The notes: generated by a model from the letters alone, not told the origin. DNA of 51,115 bases from Cylindrotheca closterium (GCA_933822405.4 CAKOGP040002169.1:1-51115), one strand, 5' to 3'. Counted from the stretch's first letter, positions 1 through 11,689 are shown. A program made the numbers and translations.

Positions 1-6
1 CCTAGT

Positions 7-189
7 TTATTCACTCTGGTGGTACAGTATTTGCTTCAAAGATAGGATGCCCATGGTCCATCGCATACTGGACAAGAAAACACCGATGTTGTGCTCCGTG
101 TAGTCATCAGTGGTAATCGGAGGTAGAATGCCAATTGTCTCAAATCCGTAGATCAGCACCTGTTCCGGTGTCACTTCTTTTCCAACCAT
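7..189 (-). CDS. small hypothetical ORF, 60 aa
   Basis: An ATG-started frame of 60 residues with mixed, protein-like composition and a clean stop 7 bases from the window edge. I recognise no domain and see no signal peptide. It could be the last exon of a gene, a remnant of a mobile element, or chance. No splice context was resolved. Low confidence that it is expressed. Confidence 0.2.
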   Translation of the reverse strand: MVGKEVTPEQVLIYGFETIGILPPITTDDYTEHNIGVFLSSMRWTMGILSLKQILYHQSE

Positions 190-770
190 CCCAATGATTT
201 ATAGCACTTTCATTGTGCGTCCACCGATCACTTGCTTCCGAGCAAGGCTCACATTTTCAATTTTAAAAAAAACGGTTCAGTTAGCACGATCGAGGCCGTT
301 AAAATTGTCCCCCATTATTGTACTCAATTACCGTTAGAAATGTCGTCAATTGTACTCAATTACCGTTAGAATTGTCGTAGATTTCTTGTTGGGAATTTAC
401 GACAATTTTGGCATTTTACTACAATTCATGATTTTCCGCTTCGGCGAATGCACGACAAGCGAACTAGAGCGAACAGTGGTGGAAGAATCAACACAATTTC
501 TGCTTCTTAAATACTCGACTGGTCGCTTTTAGTTTGCCCTAAGTCAATTTCAGAGACTAATGCAGAAAAGGGTGAAAATGACCACACGGACTAAAAAGAA
601 ATCATAGAAACCCGGATCTAGGACAAACTGCGGGGTATCCCTGGACCCCCGCAACTCGCCTGTCGCCCGACCGTACCGTTTCTGGATTTAGCAAGTCCGA
701 CTTCTTTGACTACTAAATAGTTTTTAAATACACCCCTGGGCTGGGGCATTGCAGCGGAAAAAACATTGTT
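190..770. other. intergenic, no gene seen
   Basis: No convincing coding frame. It holds a 32-bp direct repeat (copies starting near 318 and 350, sharing TACTCAATTACCGTTAGAA). A stretch near 643-665 (core CCCCGCAACTCG) reappears in inverted orientation near 4558-4582, beyond the far end of the transposon described below. Confidence 0.5.
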
Positions 771-888
771 TTGACCGGGTTCGTGTCGCAGTGACTTGTT
801 TCGATTTCTTTGATCGGTTTCAAAATAGCTTGACCGGTTTCGTGTCGCAGTGACTTGTTTCGATTTCTTTGACCGGTTTCAAAACAAG
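771..888. repeat. 59-bp tandem duplication at transposon edge
   Basis: Two head-to-tail copies with a period of 59 bp (about 771-829 and 830-888) share the core GTGTCGCAGTGACTTGTTTC. The second copy runs into the left terminal inverted repeat of the Mutator-like element. Only the left side of the element has this duplication. Confidence 0.75.
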
Positions 889-1147
889 CACATTATATTT
901 ACCAAAAGACACCGGCACGGTCAGTCTGGCCTCCACCTCCAACAGGTCGCTTGAATAATGTGAGTGGATGGACAGACAAAGAGTCGGAAAATAAGTTTGG
1001 CACCGACGTCTCTCAAAAAAGTAGCAACACACATGACACAATCCAAAAAAGTAGCTTTGCACATGAAAACAACCTGCCCCCGCCCTTCCCCCAGGTCACC
1101 GTCCATCATAACTTGTTGTCATTGCCTTAGAAAAGAACGCATTCCCC

Positions 1148-3841
1148 ATGTCTCTCTTGGCCGAACCATCATCACAAAGTTATTTAGAACACCAATTGCA
1201 AAATGCAAAAGCAAGGGAGCTGCAGTGGAAGGCCGTACTTCCCTTTAAAGGCTTGATTGACCATGAAGACGAGACAGTCAATTTATTTGACTATGTAGGC
1301 AAAGAACAACAGTGGCGCCGGGATCATGCTATTAGGTTCGATCCTCTGCAATTTCCCCCCACCCCCATTGGAAGAAAGGAGCTTATGAACCATCTCAGGG
1401 TGATTGCATGTTACCACGGGTCCAAATTTCATGCTGATCCAAAAACTGGCCTACTCAGGTGCTACAGATGCAGAATAAGTGCTACAACAAATAAAGACGA
1501 CCCCAACGACTATGACCCATGTGGAATTGCGGCTGATATAAGGAGAAAGGGACTGCACAATGATAGAAGAAATAACAGGGACAACGGCCAGAAAAGGAAA
1601 CGTGCCACAACCACTGCTAAAGATACAACTGGTAATCTCCTTTGCCGCTTGAAGCTGACTTTTGGTATCCACAAAGACAATGCTCTACCTGGCGGTGGGT
1701 ATATATTCCTTAAGTGCACCGGAAACAACATGCATCAGCATCACATACAGCCTCAGAATGGTGAACTAAGTATTCCTGCCAACCTGTTGACAAAGGAACA
1801 ATGTCGGATCATCTATGCCCAACAGCATGCATTTGTTGGAGGCACTCAAGCACGAAAAGTGTTACTTGAACTCAGACACGGTTTCATATCTGCCTCCACA
1901 CATAGAAGAGTGATAGAAACAGCCCCTGATGCTATAACCGCCAAACCGGGAACTGGCCGGTCATCAGCCTCTGAGCTTCTGAACTGGCTCCGCCGTGAAG
2001 CCTCCAAGCCTGGTGATTCAAAGATGTCTTATTGTGTTCTATCGTATGAAATTAGACCTGAGACACTCAACCTTGTTTCAGATTTCATCCGGAAGCCAGT
2101 CGGACGACCATCCAAAACCAATCCGCCCATGGCACCCATTGAAGTTGCTAAAAACCTCACATACACAGATCACTCGCCAATTGTCGGATTGTCTAAGACA
2201 AGCAAAGCCAAGGAAGCATGTGGACAACTATTCACAATTGGAAACGTAAATAGTACAACCGAGGAAGGGGAGACAGATGGTCTTGATTCTATCAATCAAA
2301 TGTCAAAAGAGGAGACCAAAATTCCGCTGAAATCTGTTGCACCCATGGAACAGCTAACAACCCAAAGCGAGATACGGCTTCACCTCAATTCAAAATGTCC
2401 TTGGGTGAACTCAAACCGAAGCCGTGTTCTCATTGGGGCTTCCTGGATGGTAGAGGAGGACAAACGCCAGTTTTTGAGGTACCCAGAAGTACTTTTCATG
2501 GATGCCACGCACAAAACTAACAATGAAGGCCGCCCTCTTCTACTCATTTGTGGTCGGGACTCTGATGGCAAAGCCTTCGTTATACTGCGTGTGTTCATGC
2601 CAAATGAAACTTCCGCATTTTATAACTGGGTCTTTCAGGAGGCCCTCCCATCAATGTTAGGCAAGGAGCATTTGGAGCGGGTCAATTTGGTTCTAACTGA
2701 TGGTGATTCTAATGAATTCTCAGCTCTTGAAAATTCAATGCTTAAGTTGCTACCAAATGCACTTCGGGGTAGATGTGGGCACCACCTCATTAAGAAAACG
2801 TTGCAAAAGAAATCCATTGCGCCTTCTTATTTCAAAAATAGGGTATTGGGAGAGGCTATACTGCAAGAAATTGAAGGTTGGGTCCGTTCTTGGGCAGACG
2901 GATCTTCCTGTCTCACTGAGGAAGAGTTTATGTTCTCCAAAAACTTGTTGCTGGATGAATTGCGGAACAATGAACAGCTACAAGAGGTCATGGGGCTGGA
3001 GAGCGTCGGCAAACTCATGGACTGGGTCGACACAGATGTACTGCCCCATGAAAAGAACTTTGCCCACTACATGAAACGAGACCATCGGTGCCTTGGGGAA
3101 TATGTTACTAATGCAACCGAGGGATTAAACTATGCTGCCAAACACAGTTCAATGTCCGCAAAGCCAGATCAGAAAATGGTCACTTCCGCTGGAGCCATGC
3201 ATAGCCATGATGACATGAAGAATCGAGAGAGGAAGAAAAAGAAGTTGCGCCAATTTGAGGATACACCCTTATTCCTTGAAAGGGGTAACAAAAGGCACAA
3301 CTCAGATTGTTTCAAAGAGCTTGTACCTATTGGCCGATCTATTATGATGGATCAAGTGGAACAGAGTGCCGGCAACTATGTGGTTGCCCAGATCTCACCC
3401 GATTCATTCTGTGTGATTTTGGATCAGAGTCATGTCTCCCGGCCGCATGGGTGCCCAGCATGGTTCAAAGGTCGTCCCAGGTTCAGGTCGGTCAACATTG
3501 TGGAAGTGGACAAGGAAGATAGCAACCGTGTTGTGCTGAAGTGCTCATGCCGCCATAAACAGCACTATGGATTGCCCTGTCGCCATTTACTCTCCATTGA
3601 ACACCAATACGATCTTTCCGATATTGCCTGTCGTTGGCGCAACGACTATGACTTGTATGCGTATTCAAACGGAAAGGAGAAGACTATGACCAGATTGTTT
3701 GCTGAATTGAGCAAGGTTGAACACCAGGGAATCCTGGTAAAGAGTGAGTTTTTCGGCATCAGGCTGATGTGCATTCCTCATTTTATACCAGTCAACAAGA
3801 GTGGCACCGGGAGACTGGTTGATTTGGGTCTTTTGTTTTGA
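1148..3841 (+). CDS. MULE transposase with SWIM zinc finger
   Basis: Single-exon 897-aa protein filling most of the transposon. The N-terminal third has Cys/His pairs (CYH...CYRC near residues 92-113, then a C...H.H set near 196-204), compatible with a DNA-binding zinc domain. A MULE-type RNase-H-like catalytic core follows: the first Asp in VLFMDATHK (about residue 450), the second in LVLTDGDSNEF (about 518) and the family C/H motif GRCGHHLIKK (about 542). A SWIM zinc finger (CxC, then PCRHL) sits near residues 798-815. Its role would be cutting and pasting the surrounding element. I chose the ATG at 1148, the first in a long open frame just inside the left TIR. The frame has no internal stop. 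What I see are the motifs and open frame; activity is inferred. Confidence 0.85.
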   Translation: MSLLAEPSSQSYLEHQLQNAKARELQWKAVLPFKGLIDHEDETVNLFDYVGKEQQWRRDHAIRFDPLQFPPTPIGRKELMNHLRVIACYHGSKFHADPKTGLLRCYRCRISATTNKDDPNDYDPCGIAADIRRKGLHNDRRNNRDNGQKRKRATTTAKDTTGNLLCRLKLTFGIHKDNALPGGGYIFLKCTGNNMHQHHIQPQNGELSIPANLLTKEQCRIIYAQQHAFVGGTQARKVLLELRHGFISASTHRRVIETAPDAITAKPGTGRSSASELLNWLRREASKPGDSKMSYCVLSYEIRPETLNLVSDFIRKPVGRPSKTNPPMAPIEVAKNLTYTDHSPIVGLSKTSKAKEACGQLFTIGNVNSTTEEGETDGLDSINQMSKEETKIPLKSVAPMEQLTTQSEIRLHLNSKCPWVNSNRSRVLIGASWMVEEDKRQFLRYPEVLFMDATHKTNNEGRPLLLICGRDSDGKAFVILRVFMPNETSAFYNWVFQEALPSMLGKEHLERVNLVLTDGDSNEFSALENSMLKLLPNALRGRCGHHLIKKTLQKKSIAPSYFKNRVLGEAILQEIEGWVRSWADGSSCLTEEEFMFSKNLLLDELRNNEQLQEVMGLESVGKLMDWVDTDVLPHEKNFAHYMKRDHRCLGEYVTNATEGLNYAAKHSSMSAKPDQKMVTSAGAMHSHDDMKNRERKKKKLRQFEDTPLFLERGNKRHNSDCFKELVPIGRSIMMDQVEQSAGNYVVAQISPDSFCVILDQSHVSRPHGCPAWFKGRPRFRSVNIVEVDKEDSNRVVLKCSCRHKQHYGLPCRHLLSIEHQYDLSDIACRWRNDYDLYAYSNGKEKTMTRLFAELSKVEHQGILVKSEFFGIRLMCIPHFIPVNKSGTGRLVDLGLLF

Positions 3842-4420
3842 CTTGGAACGGGTGCTCATTTGTGGAGGGACCACAGTCTCCCTGGGCTTCCTTTTCTTCT
3901 TTGCTGTAGTACCAGCAGTAGCATCCCTTCCTGTAGACGGTCCTGTCATCTTATTTACTTCAATGCACCAAATCTCCAACCTTATAAAAGCGAGGACTTG
4001 GCACGACACAATGGGCCTTTTATGGTGCACACTATTTGTCACTTTGCGCAATGAAAGTTGAGGAACAGTTGTGCAAAAAGCTCAGGATGCAGAAGCGGAT
4101 GAAGGAACCTGTCTCTGAGGAGTGTGGAATGCCACTAGCCTACTACAGATGTGAAGAAACGGAAGCGTTCGATTTGTTGACTGGGTTGAGACCACAAAGA
4201 GGCAGGGGGGTCAAAGCATCAGTTTGCTCATGTAGTTGATGTTTTGGTGGAAAAAATGTTTTTGTGTCTTTGCTGTTGTGTTTTTGTGTTTCTGCGAGGA
4301 AGCGGGCATGTTCACCGTTGGTCGTTACAGTCGATAGCACGTGCTTGCGATAAATTTGGAATTAATTTTTATAATGGAATTTGGAATTTTGTTCAAGGCC
4401 CAATTGCTCCTTCCACTTCT
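3842..4420. other. 3' part of the MULE, no clear gene
   Basis: Lies between the transposase stop and the right TIR. On the minus strand an ATG-started Lys/Arg-rich frame (4051 to 3665, 128 aa) overlaps the end of the transposase antisense. I do not recognise it. Nothing else stands out. Confidence 0.4.
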
Positions 4421-4494
4421 CCAGCGACCTGTTGGAGGTGGAGGTCAGACGGACCGGGCCGGTGTCTTTTGGTAAATATAATGTGCTTGTTTTA

Positions 4495-5385
4495 TTTATG
4501 AGGGGTTCCCTGCTGACGGGGGGAAAGACCCGTCCGACGCACAAAAATTGGTGGATAGACAGACGAGTTGCGGGGAGTCCTGAAACGTATGATATGTAAT
4601 GCAATGTTCAATCACGAAGAACAAATATTTGTATAAAGCACAGTTGACATATGATTTTTGAATACTTCGACGCCGTCTAAAAATGCAGCGGTGGAAATAT
4701 CCGTTTCTGTCCAGCATTTCTGGCTGGTAATAAGTAAATGTTTCTTCGTGTTTGAACATTCCGACTGCATATATAAGTGAAATTTTCCGAAAATAGCTAC
4801 TGGTACGCAATTTCCAGCATATAATATATTTTATTTAAAAAGAAGGTATCGGCAGCTCAATACGAAGGCCGTCCAAAAACCATACTATAATATATATCTG
4901 ACACGATGAGCCCAAAAGGAAGATCTCTCCGATGCAAACCTTGGGTACGATACCGGTACCTGGTACAATAACCTGCATTCATCTACCTACCGTACCAGGT
5001 ACTAATACTGTACCCCACTTTCGTGCGTCGAAACCATGCAACTTGCAGAATTTTTCTTCGTGAATGAAGACTACGATGCCATATATATGGAATGCTAAGA
5101 AAATACTTATCCTTTGATGGAATACAATTCCATCATACCAAGGTACAAATCAAAAATCCAATTCGTGATTCCTGTGCAGCTTCGAGGCACCGTAGACACC
5201 GTAGTCGTCTACCGCGGTTGTCATGTCTCTATACAAATGCAGTAGCCACAGTAGGCTATGTATTTTGTCACGTAAAAAGGTAAGGTTTGTTTCTCCTTTT
5301 TTAATGTTGTTTTACCTTGTCTCACAATTTGAAACTGAACTTCAAATCGTTTTGAAAGGTACCGGTACAATCAAAAAGTCGAAGA
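4495..5385. other. intergenic, GTAC-palindrome clusters
   Basis: No gene recognised. It has several palindromic GTAC-centred sequences (TACCGGTACCTGGTAC at 4951-4966, CGTACCAGGTAC at 4991-5002, GTACCGGTAC at 5359-5368). The last lies just upstream of the start codon at 5386 and could be part of its promoter; this is inference. Confidence 0.4.
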
Positions 5386-7164
5386 ATGAATTTCTCTATA
5401 AGCCTCTCCTTGGCAGTCCTTGCTGCTATCGTCCTTCCCATGGCACGCGGTGAACGTTGCGACCCAAATATTCAGAAAACTATGACCATTCCCTACACTC
5501 AAAACGGTCAAGAAATCGATTTCAATTTTGGATTCCTTCCACCAGCAGTCTCTGATGTAATTATCTCTGCTTCCTTTCAAGCTGATATGGGGGGTGGTTG
5601 GGATCAATTGGCCGAATATGCCCGAGTTGAGATTGCTGGCGAACGCCTATTTACTTTGGGATTTCTCAGTGGCACTCGATACAATTCAGACGAGAACTGT
5701 ATTCGGGATTCACGCAGTAAAACCATCAACAACGGCGTTTTCAATTCATTGGTAGGTTCGTCGCCTAATGCCGAGGTCAAGATCGTGATTGATGCGACAG
5801 AAGAGGTTGGAACATTCTGCTCTAACGACGAGGGAACAGTAACGATTTCTTACACGGCTCGCTGTCCTTGCGATCCTGAGTTCGACAAATGCCCCTGCGC
5901 TGTATCTGAAGAAATTGTTCTTCCCTTCCTTGAACGTGGTCAAGACTTGTTTTTCAACTTTGGAGCTCTCCCCCCCGCAACCTCAGAAGTCACAGTCTTT
6001 GCCTCGCTCGCCGCGGACTTGAACGCTGGAAATGAATATGCCGACGTCGAGATTCGTTCTAGCACCGACAAGAGTCTGTTCACACTGGGCGATGGTAATG
6101 GTGGCTCTCGGTACTTCGGTAACAGTTGTCGCAAGGACGAGGACACTGCTACTGTCTCTGCCGCCGACTTCAATGCATTGATTGCCTCCAACCCAGAGTC
6201 ACAAGTTCACATCGGCATGGACGCAACAGGGTATGTCTCTTCAGGTTGTCCTTTTGACGCTGGTGTGGTTCGCATCAGCTACAACATTTGTGCTGACCCT
6301 ACAGGCAACGGCGATCCTCATTGTAAGTACTGTCCCCTTTGCTTCTCACCATTTGCGTTGATCATCACACACAACTAACAACCCCCTTCTTCCCATGATT
6401 CATTCATTCCAGTCCGTACATGGAAGAACGAGCACTTTGAGTTCCATGGACAGTGTGATGTCGTCATGTCTTCTGTCAAAAACTTTGCCAACCGAGACAT
6501 GGACCTTGACATTCACCTCCGTACGAAGATGGTCCGTCACTGGAGCTTTATCAAGACTGCTGCCATTCGCATCGGCGATGACATTTTGGAAATTGAAGGA
6601 TCGGCTGCGAAGGAAGACGGTTTGGACAAGCGTCATTACTGGATCAACTACGAATATCGTGGACCCCTCACGGAAGGGCTTGCCGGCTTTCCTGTGACCA
6701 TTAGTCCTCGCAACAACGTGTACACCATTGATCTTGACAGTGCCTATCCCGGCCAATCGATTGAGATCAAGACCTTCAAGGAGTTTGTTGGCGTCAAGAT
6801 CCATGGAGCCAGTCCGGAATCCTTCGGTTCTTCGGTCGGTATCATTGGAGACTTTTCAACTGGAAAGACCCTTTCCCGTGATGGATCCACCACGATCAAC
6901 GACTTCAACGACTTGGGCATGGAGTGGCAGGTTCTCCCTTCCGATGGCAAGTTGTTCCGTGAAGCGTCCCACCCTCAGTTCCCTGAACTATGCTTGCTCC
7001 CTGAGGATCCTCGTGGTGATCGCACTCGTCGCTTGGCCGAGTCTGACATTACCGAGGAACAAGCCGAAGCTGCCTGTGCGGGACTTCAGGACGAGTTGGA
7101 TCGCAAGGACTGTATCTATGATATCTTGGCCACCCAAGATATGGACATGGTTGGCGCCTATTAA
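5386..7164 (+). CDS. secreted von Willebrand type D domain protein
   Basis: Two exons, 5386-6322 and 6413-7164, with a 90-nt GTAAGT...CAG intron; the joined frame is exact and gives 562 aa. A signal peptide (about residues 1-22, ending ARG) is followed by two tandem related repeats of about 140 aa. Each has Cys pairs and an FNFG.LPPA core (about residues 46-53 and 185-192). After the splice comes GDPHFRTWKNEHFEF..GQCDVV, the classic start of a vWD domain, so the intron falls inside the GDPHF motif. The C-terminus is charged and contains an RTRR site near residue 519. Secretion and cell-surface or extracellular-matrix adhesion are the family expectation, not shown here. I do not recognise the tandem N-terminal domain by name. 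Confidence 0.85.
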
Positions 7165-8315
7165 TACGAACCAGCTCTTTTTGAATTTGGACATCTCCCT
7201 TGCATCGAAACCGTTTAAAAAAATACATGCTGATGTGGTACAGTACCAACTTTGGCATTGCTTGAAGAGCAAGCCAACGAAAGGATATGCCTTGGAACCA
7301 CACATAATATACCGTACTAACAATAGTATAATCTTCAAATGTTTGTTTTCGCCTTGTAGCATGCCATGACTTTCGTACTTAGTGAATTGCTTACTGGAAT
7401 TCGCCAGTCAATAGGCTGGGCAAAATGATTAATTGATGGATGGATGGATTCACCAGACTGGTGGAAAGCATGGCCAGATGAGACGATAAGCGCCAATACA
7501 GTATGGATTTGTTGGACTCATTCATTCGTCGAGCTTCAAGCTAGTTCCTCATGAGATTGAGAATCGCGTCACCTTGGTTACAATACGATACTCGAGCGAT
7601 AGTCCAACAATTTGTCGCTGAAGATACTATTGTTGTAGCCCGTTCCGGTCTGTCCGCCAGTCCTTCCCTGTCGCATTTTTCCACGTGGAGCAAGAGTAGG
7701 AGAAACCTGTGACGTGGACTTTCGTCGGTGCGCATCACCCGAAAAACAGTTGTCCTCCCTTCTTTTGACGAAGAACTTCATCTGCTCGACACCGCATCAA
7801 GAATCAAATTAATTCGGCAAGCCAGCTACGTTGTACACTCTATTAAAAGTTCTGTCAGCTGTTATAAGTGAAGTGACTATACCGGAACATATCTACAGAT
7901 ACTTACAGTACACAAAAGCAGCAGCAGCAGCAACAACAACGAGACCCTAAGAGTCTAGAACGAAAAAGTCCTTGGGGCGCACATTCAGTCATCAAACTTT
8001 AACTTTTCCAAACCCACACAAACACAAACACAAACACAAACACAAACACAAACACAAACAAATTGACACGATCCAATCAGCAGCTTTTTCCACACGACAC
8101 GACACGACACGACACACACACGCACACATTTCACTACTGCTCCAATGGGAAGATTTGCCATTGAAGACAACTGGCAAACGACTACCGGCACAACTGCTAA
8201 CAATACCAGTCATGCTGGAGATTCTTCCACAACCACTACGAGGATTAATCTTGATCACGTTGTTGTGAACCAAAGAAGGCCCACACAGAACGCCAATTCC
8301 AATAATTCCAATGCA
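7165..8315. other. intergenic and 5' leader with short repeats
   Basis: No gene seen at 7165-8100. Just upstream of the next gene there is a CAG/CAA run (7918-7940), a hexanucleotide CACAAA array (about 8016-8060) and a CGACA repeat followed by a CA run (about 8092-8128). They probably lie in the 5' UTR or promoter of the downstream gene. Confidence 0.5.
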
Positions 8316-11300
8316 ATGATGATTGTGGGAATGCCAAGCTTTCTAACACTGCTCTTGACGACTGCTGTTGTATTACATCCAACCTGTGACGCTTGGGCAG
8401 GAACAGCTACTCGAAGGAGTACCTATTACTCTTCTTCCACTACCATCTTTCCATCGACAACCACTGCGACTGCGCTGAATCATCCAGTCTTGTTCGGTAC
8501 TACTACTACTAGTACTACACAACAACAACAACAACAACAACAACGAAGGAAAGCAGCCACCGCCATGACGATGGATCTTCGCATGCAAGACAATGGGGGT
8601 GCTGCTGCAAACTCGATTCGAATGCTATTGGACCATTCACGCTTTCCTTCCTCACTCCTTACTACCACCAGTCAGCTGGTTCAGAGTCGGCCAGTGGACG
8701 ATACACTACTTGACTCAAAATCGTCCATTCCTAAAAAAACCTATGGCGTCTTGGGATTTGATGTATTCCAGTCTCCGGTGGGGCTTTCCAATGTCAATTT
8801 GGAAACCTGGAACAATGCGGATGCGGGAGACATTGGATTTCAAGCCATGAATGCTCGTTTGGCCCATGGTAACATTAAGGATAATAATAGCAATGCTACC
8901 ACGATCACGACGACAACAGCAACAACAACAACAATACGGCAAGAGGACAATGGACTCGAGATTCTTTCCAAGGGGCAAATCTTGGCGTTCAAGGTGCCAG
9001 AACTCAAAGAAGCATGTGCCAAACGAGGTCTACTCAAGGTATGTAGAATGCAAAATGTAGGATGGTGGAGGTGATACCGTATTGCATTGTTGATTGATTA
9101 AAATTGCTTGATTGATCGAATACATATTATACTCACACTGAAATGAATGTATTTATTCTCTCTTTCTCTCTGTTGTAGATGGGGAACAAGGCAGACCTGC
9201 AGGATCGTCTATTGGATTGGAGTGCTGCACAACAACAAAAACAAAAACAACGAAAGCAGCAGCCACCAAAAGACTTTGTTGCGGAATGGTTTGATGACGA
9301 AGACGACGATGATGATGAAATGCTCTTGGACGAAGACGAATATAGTATTCGAAGTAACGAGATGGAAGCTTCTGCCAAGTCGCCCAACTCGTTGGAGGAA
9401 TGGTCTCGAACTGTGGACTTGGAGTCCTTGCGCAAAAAACGAAGGGAAATTCATAGACTAAAGCGACAAGGATCTATTCCGCCAGCGAGTAAGAAACAGC
9501 AAGAGGAACAACAGCAACGGTTGCGGAACAGGCACGCAGACTCGTCGTTATCCTCGTCCAAGGAGTACTTGCAAAAACTGAAAAAGACTTTGGAAACTCC
9601 TTCTTCCCAATATTCTTCCAATGTCCGAGCCAAAGAAATATACATGGCATCCAAACACGCGGATCAGGCTGGAGATCGAGAAACTTCCATTCAACTTCTG
9701 CAAACTTTGTTGACTGTCACACCGAACGATGGCAGAGTGTACCGCAGACTCGCTCGCATTTATAACGAACAAGGCGAAACAATCAAGGCCCGATCGGTAC
9801 TGCAAACGGGGCTTCAAAAGCAACCAGAAAATCCTTGGTTGTGGCATGGTCTAGCACAATTGTTGGATCACAACAATCACGGCGGCTCAAACGACTCGAA
9901 AATGAGAATCAAAAGGGCCTACCAAAAAGCAATTCAGCTGGATCCTACCTTTGCACATTCTTATCACGCCTTGGGTACTTTTGAACACTCCGAGGGAAAT
10001 ATTGCTCAAGCCATGAGAATACTGAAACAAGGAATCAAATACTGCCCCACTAATCATCAATTGTACCATGCTTTGGGAGATATTTACCGAGGAGCAAGGT
10101 TGTTGGACGATGCGGAACGGTCCTATTATCGTTCCTTGGAACATGGATCGCCGATCAACTATTGTTTTGCCTTTTCAGCATTGGCAGCGGTGGCATTTGA
10201 AAAGGAGGAAATCAACAATGCGCGAAAGTGGCTTCGAAAATCTATCCGACTCAACAATGGTAGACATGCTCAAGGATGGGTTTCACTTGCCCAGCTAGAA
10301 GAATCCCAAGGAAACATTGACGTGGCACGATCCATTTGTGTTCAGGCAATCACCCAGTACGAAGCTCAATTGATCGAATCGGGAAAACGTTACAGAGCAA
10401 AGTATCAGGGAGGATCCACAAGAATGCGAGAAAATGACGAGATACCCGGACAATCAAAGTCTTCTTTCCTCGTATTTGATGGAATGGAGATCATGGATTT
10501 TGAATCTCTGATGCAGCAAGCGGTTCCAAGGTATCGATCGGGCGATCGTTTTCTCAAAGTTTTCAGAAACTGGGCTCGATTCGAACAGAGGCACGGGACT
10601 GCTGCAAACGTCGATGCTGTTTTTTCACGAGCATTGGCTGCCTTTCCAATGGCCATAGAGCTGCCATTGACCTGGGCCAAGTATCATGCTTCGAATGGAA
10701 ACTACGATCAGGCTAGAAGCCTTTTCACCGAAGCCTGTGATGTGGAACATCGAAAGTGAGTTCCATTTGTTTCGTTTTGTTTTGTTTTGTGTAACCCCCC
10801 CCCCCCTCCGTTTGATCATCCCTCACATTGGTTTCGTTTCATTTGTCACCACAGCCAAATTCAGGCATTCCAAGAGCTGGCAGAGTTCGAAATATCCAAG
10901 GGTGACTACAAGAGCGCTAGTAAGATACTGTACAAGGGAGCAAATGTTATCGCTAGCTCGGAAGACGGAGGCCTTTCACACTGGAAAGATCTGGCGAAGC
11001 TTTACACTCTTTGGGCAGTCTGCGAATGGCACAATGGAAATCTGCCTCGTGCGGAAGTATTGTTTGACCAAGCTATGCGGCAAACGAATCAGGGCGAAGA
11101 AGGCGCGGAATTGCGGTCTTTCATTCTTTATTGCATGGCCCGTTTCGATTGCAGTCGGAGAAAGTACATTTTGGCACAGCACTGCATTGGTGTTTGCATG
11201 AAGGAAAACGCAATGCCGCTGGGCAAGTCACAGGTATGGAAACTATGGGCCACCATTGCGTCGGCCATGAAAAATACACGACTTCGAGACGAGTGCCTTC

Positions 11301-11554
11301 GCCATGCAGAGGTTTCAATGAAACGCGAACACGATGAACACCCTCTTCTCGGTCCTGTAAACTCTGAGACTGGAGGGTATCGCCTAGGGGCCGAGCGCAA
11401 CTTCTTCCGACGAGAACCATGGCAAATCGAGCTCTTTGGCTTTGACGCGACGAAGAATTCAAGATCAGACTTTTACTCTCGAGTTGAATTTCCGTCGTCG
11501 ATGAGGATTCCAGTGGAGAATCGAATTGAAATAGAAGAGAGCTGCCACTGTTAG
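8316..11554 (+). CDS. probable plastid SAP + HAT/TPR-repeat RNA-binding protein
   Basis: Three exons: up to 9038, 9179-10755 and 10855-11554. All junctions are GT-AG and keep the frame, giving 999 aa from the ATG at 8316 (1,056 aa from an in-frame ATG at 8145). I prefer 8316 because it opens a hydrophobic signal peptide (MMIVGMPSFLTLLL) ending CDA-WAG, a tryptophan variant of the diatom plastid cleavage motif. A Ser/Thr-rich transit-like region follows. A SAP domain (about residues 228-258: VPELKEACAKRGLL, then MGNKADLQDRLLDW) is split by intron 1. From about residue 390 onward come many half-a-TPR repeats, including W..LA...N/G....AR patterns. HAT-repeat plastid proteins of the Mbb1/HCF107 type bind and stabilise chloroplast mRNAs; a similar job is inferred. 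The SAP domain would add nucleic-acid binding. Confidence 0.75.
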
Positions 11555-11689
11555 TCGACAGTGGTACCAAGCAAAACTTGTAGACATAGATTGAGTATAG
11601 AATCGTGATTGAATGTATTGAACTTAATTAATAGTCTTCATTTCCCCATGCTTCACCCATGCTCCGTGCTCTGCTTTCATCCTCCGCAA

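Larger units (their letters stand above)
881..4493 (+). mobile_element. Mutator-like DNA transposon (MULE) with long TIRs
   Basis: The left end (881-954) and right end (4421-4493) are inverted copies of each other over about 73 bp with few mismatches; both start AAAACAAGCACATTATATTT when read inwards. Between them lies one complete transposase gene with MULE DDE and SWIM features. Long TIRs plus this transposase are the hallmark of Mutator-like elements. No 8-11 bp target duplication was found next to these ends. A further inverted match (643-665 against 4558-4582) suggests that the original ends lie further out, or that an older copy surrounds this one. The single long open frame means the element could still be active. 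Confidence 0.8.

Noticed and set aside
8016..8128. CRISPR or telomere-like array at the CACAAA/CGACA repeats
   Set aside because: Simple short-unit repeats without spacers, typical of a microsatellite in a 5' leader.
7985..8203. Minus-strand Cys/Val-rich ORFs across the CACAAA repeat
   Set aside because: Their composition comes only from translating the simple repeat.
10757..11201. Plus-strand ORF overlapping the third exon of the HAT gene
   Set aside because: It lies mostly in the intron and the wrong frame of exon 3; the spliced frame has clear HAT repeats.
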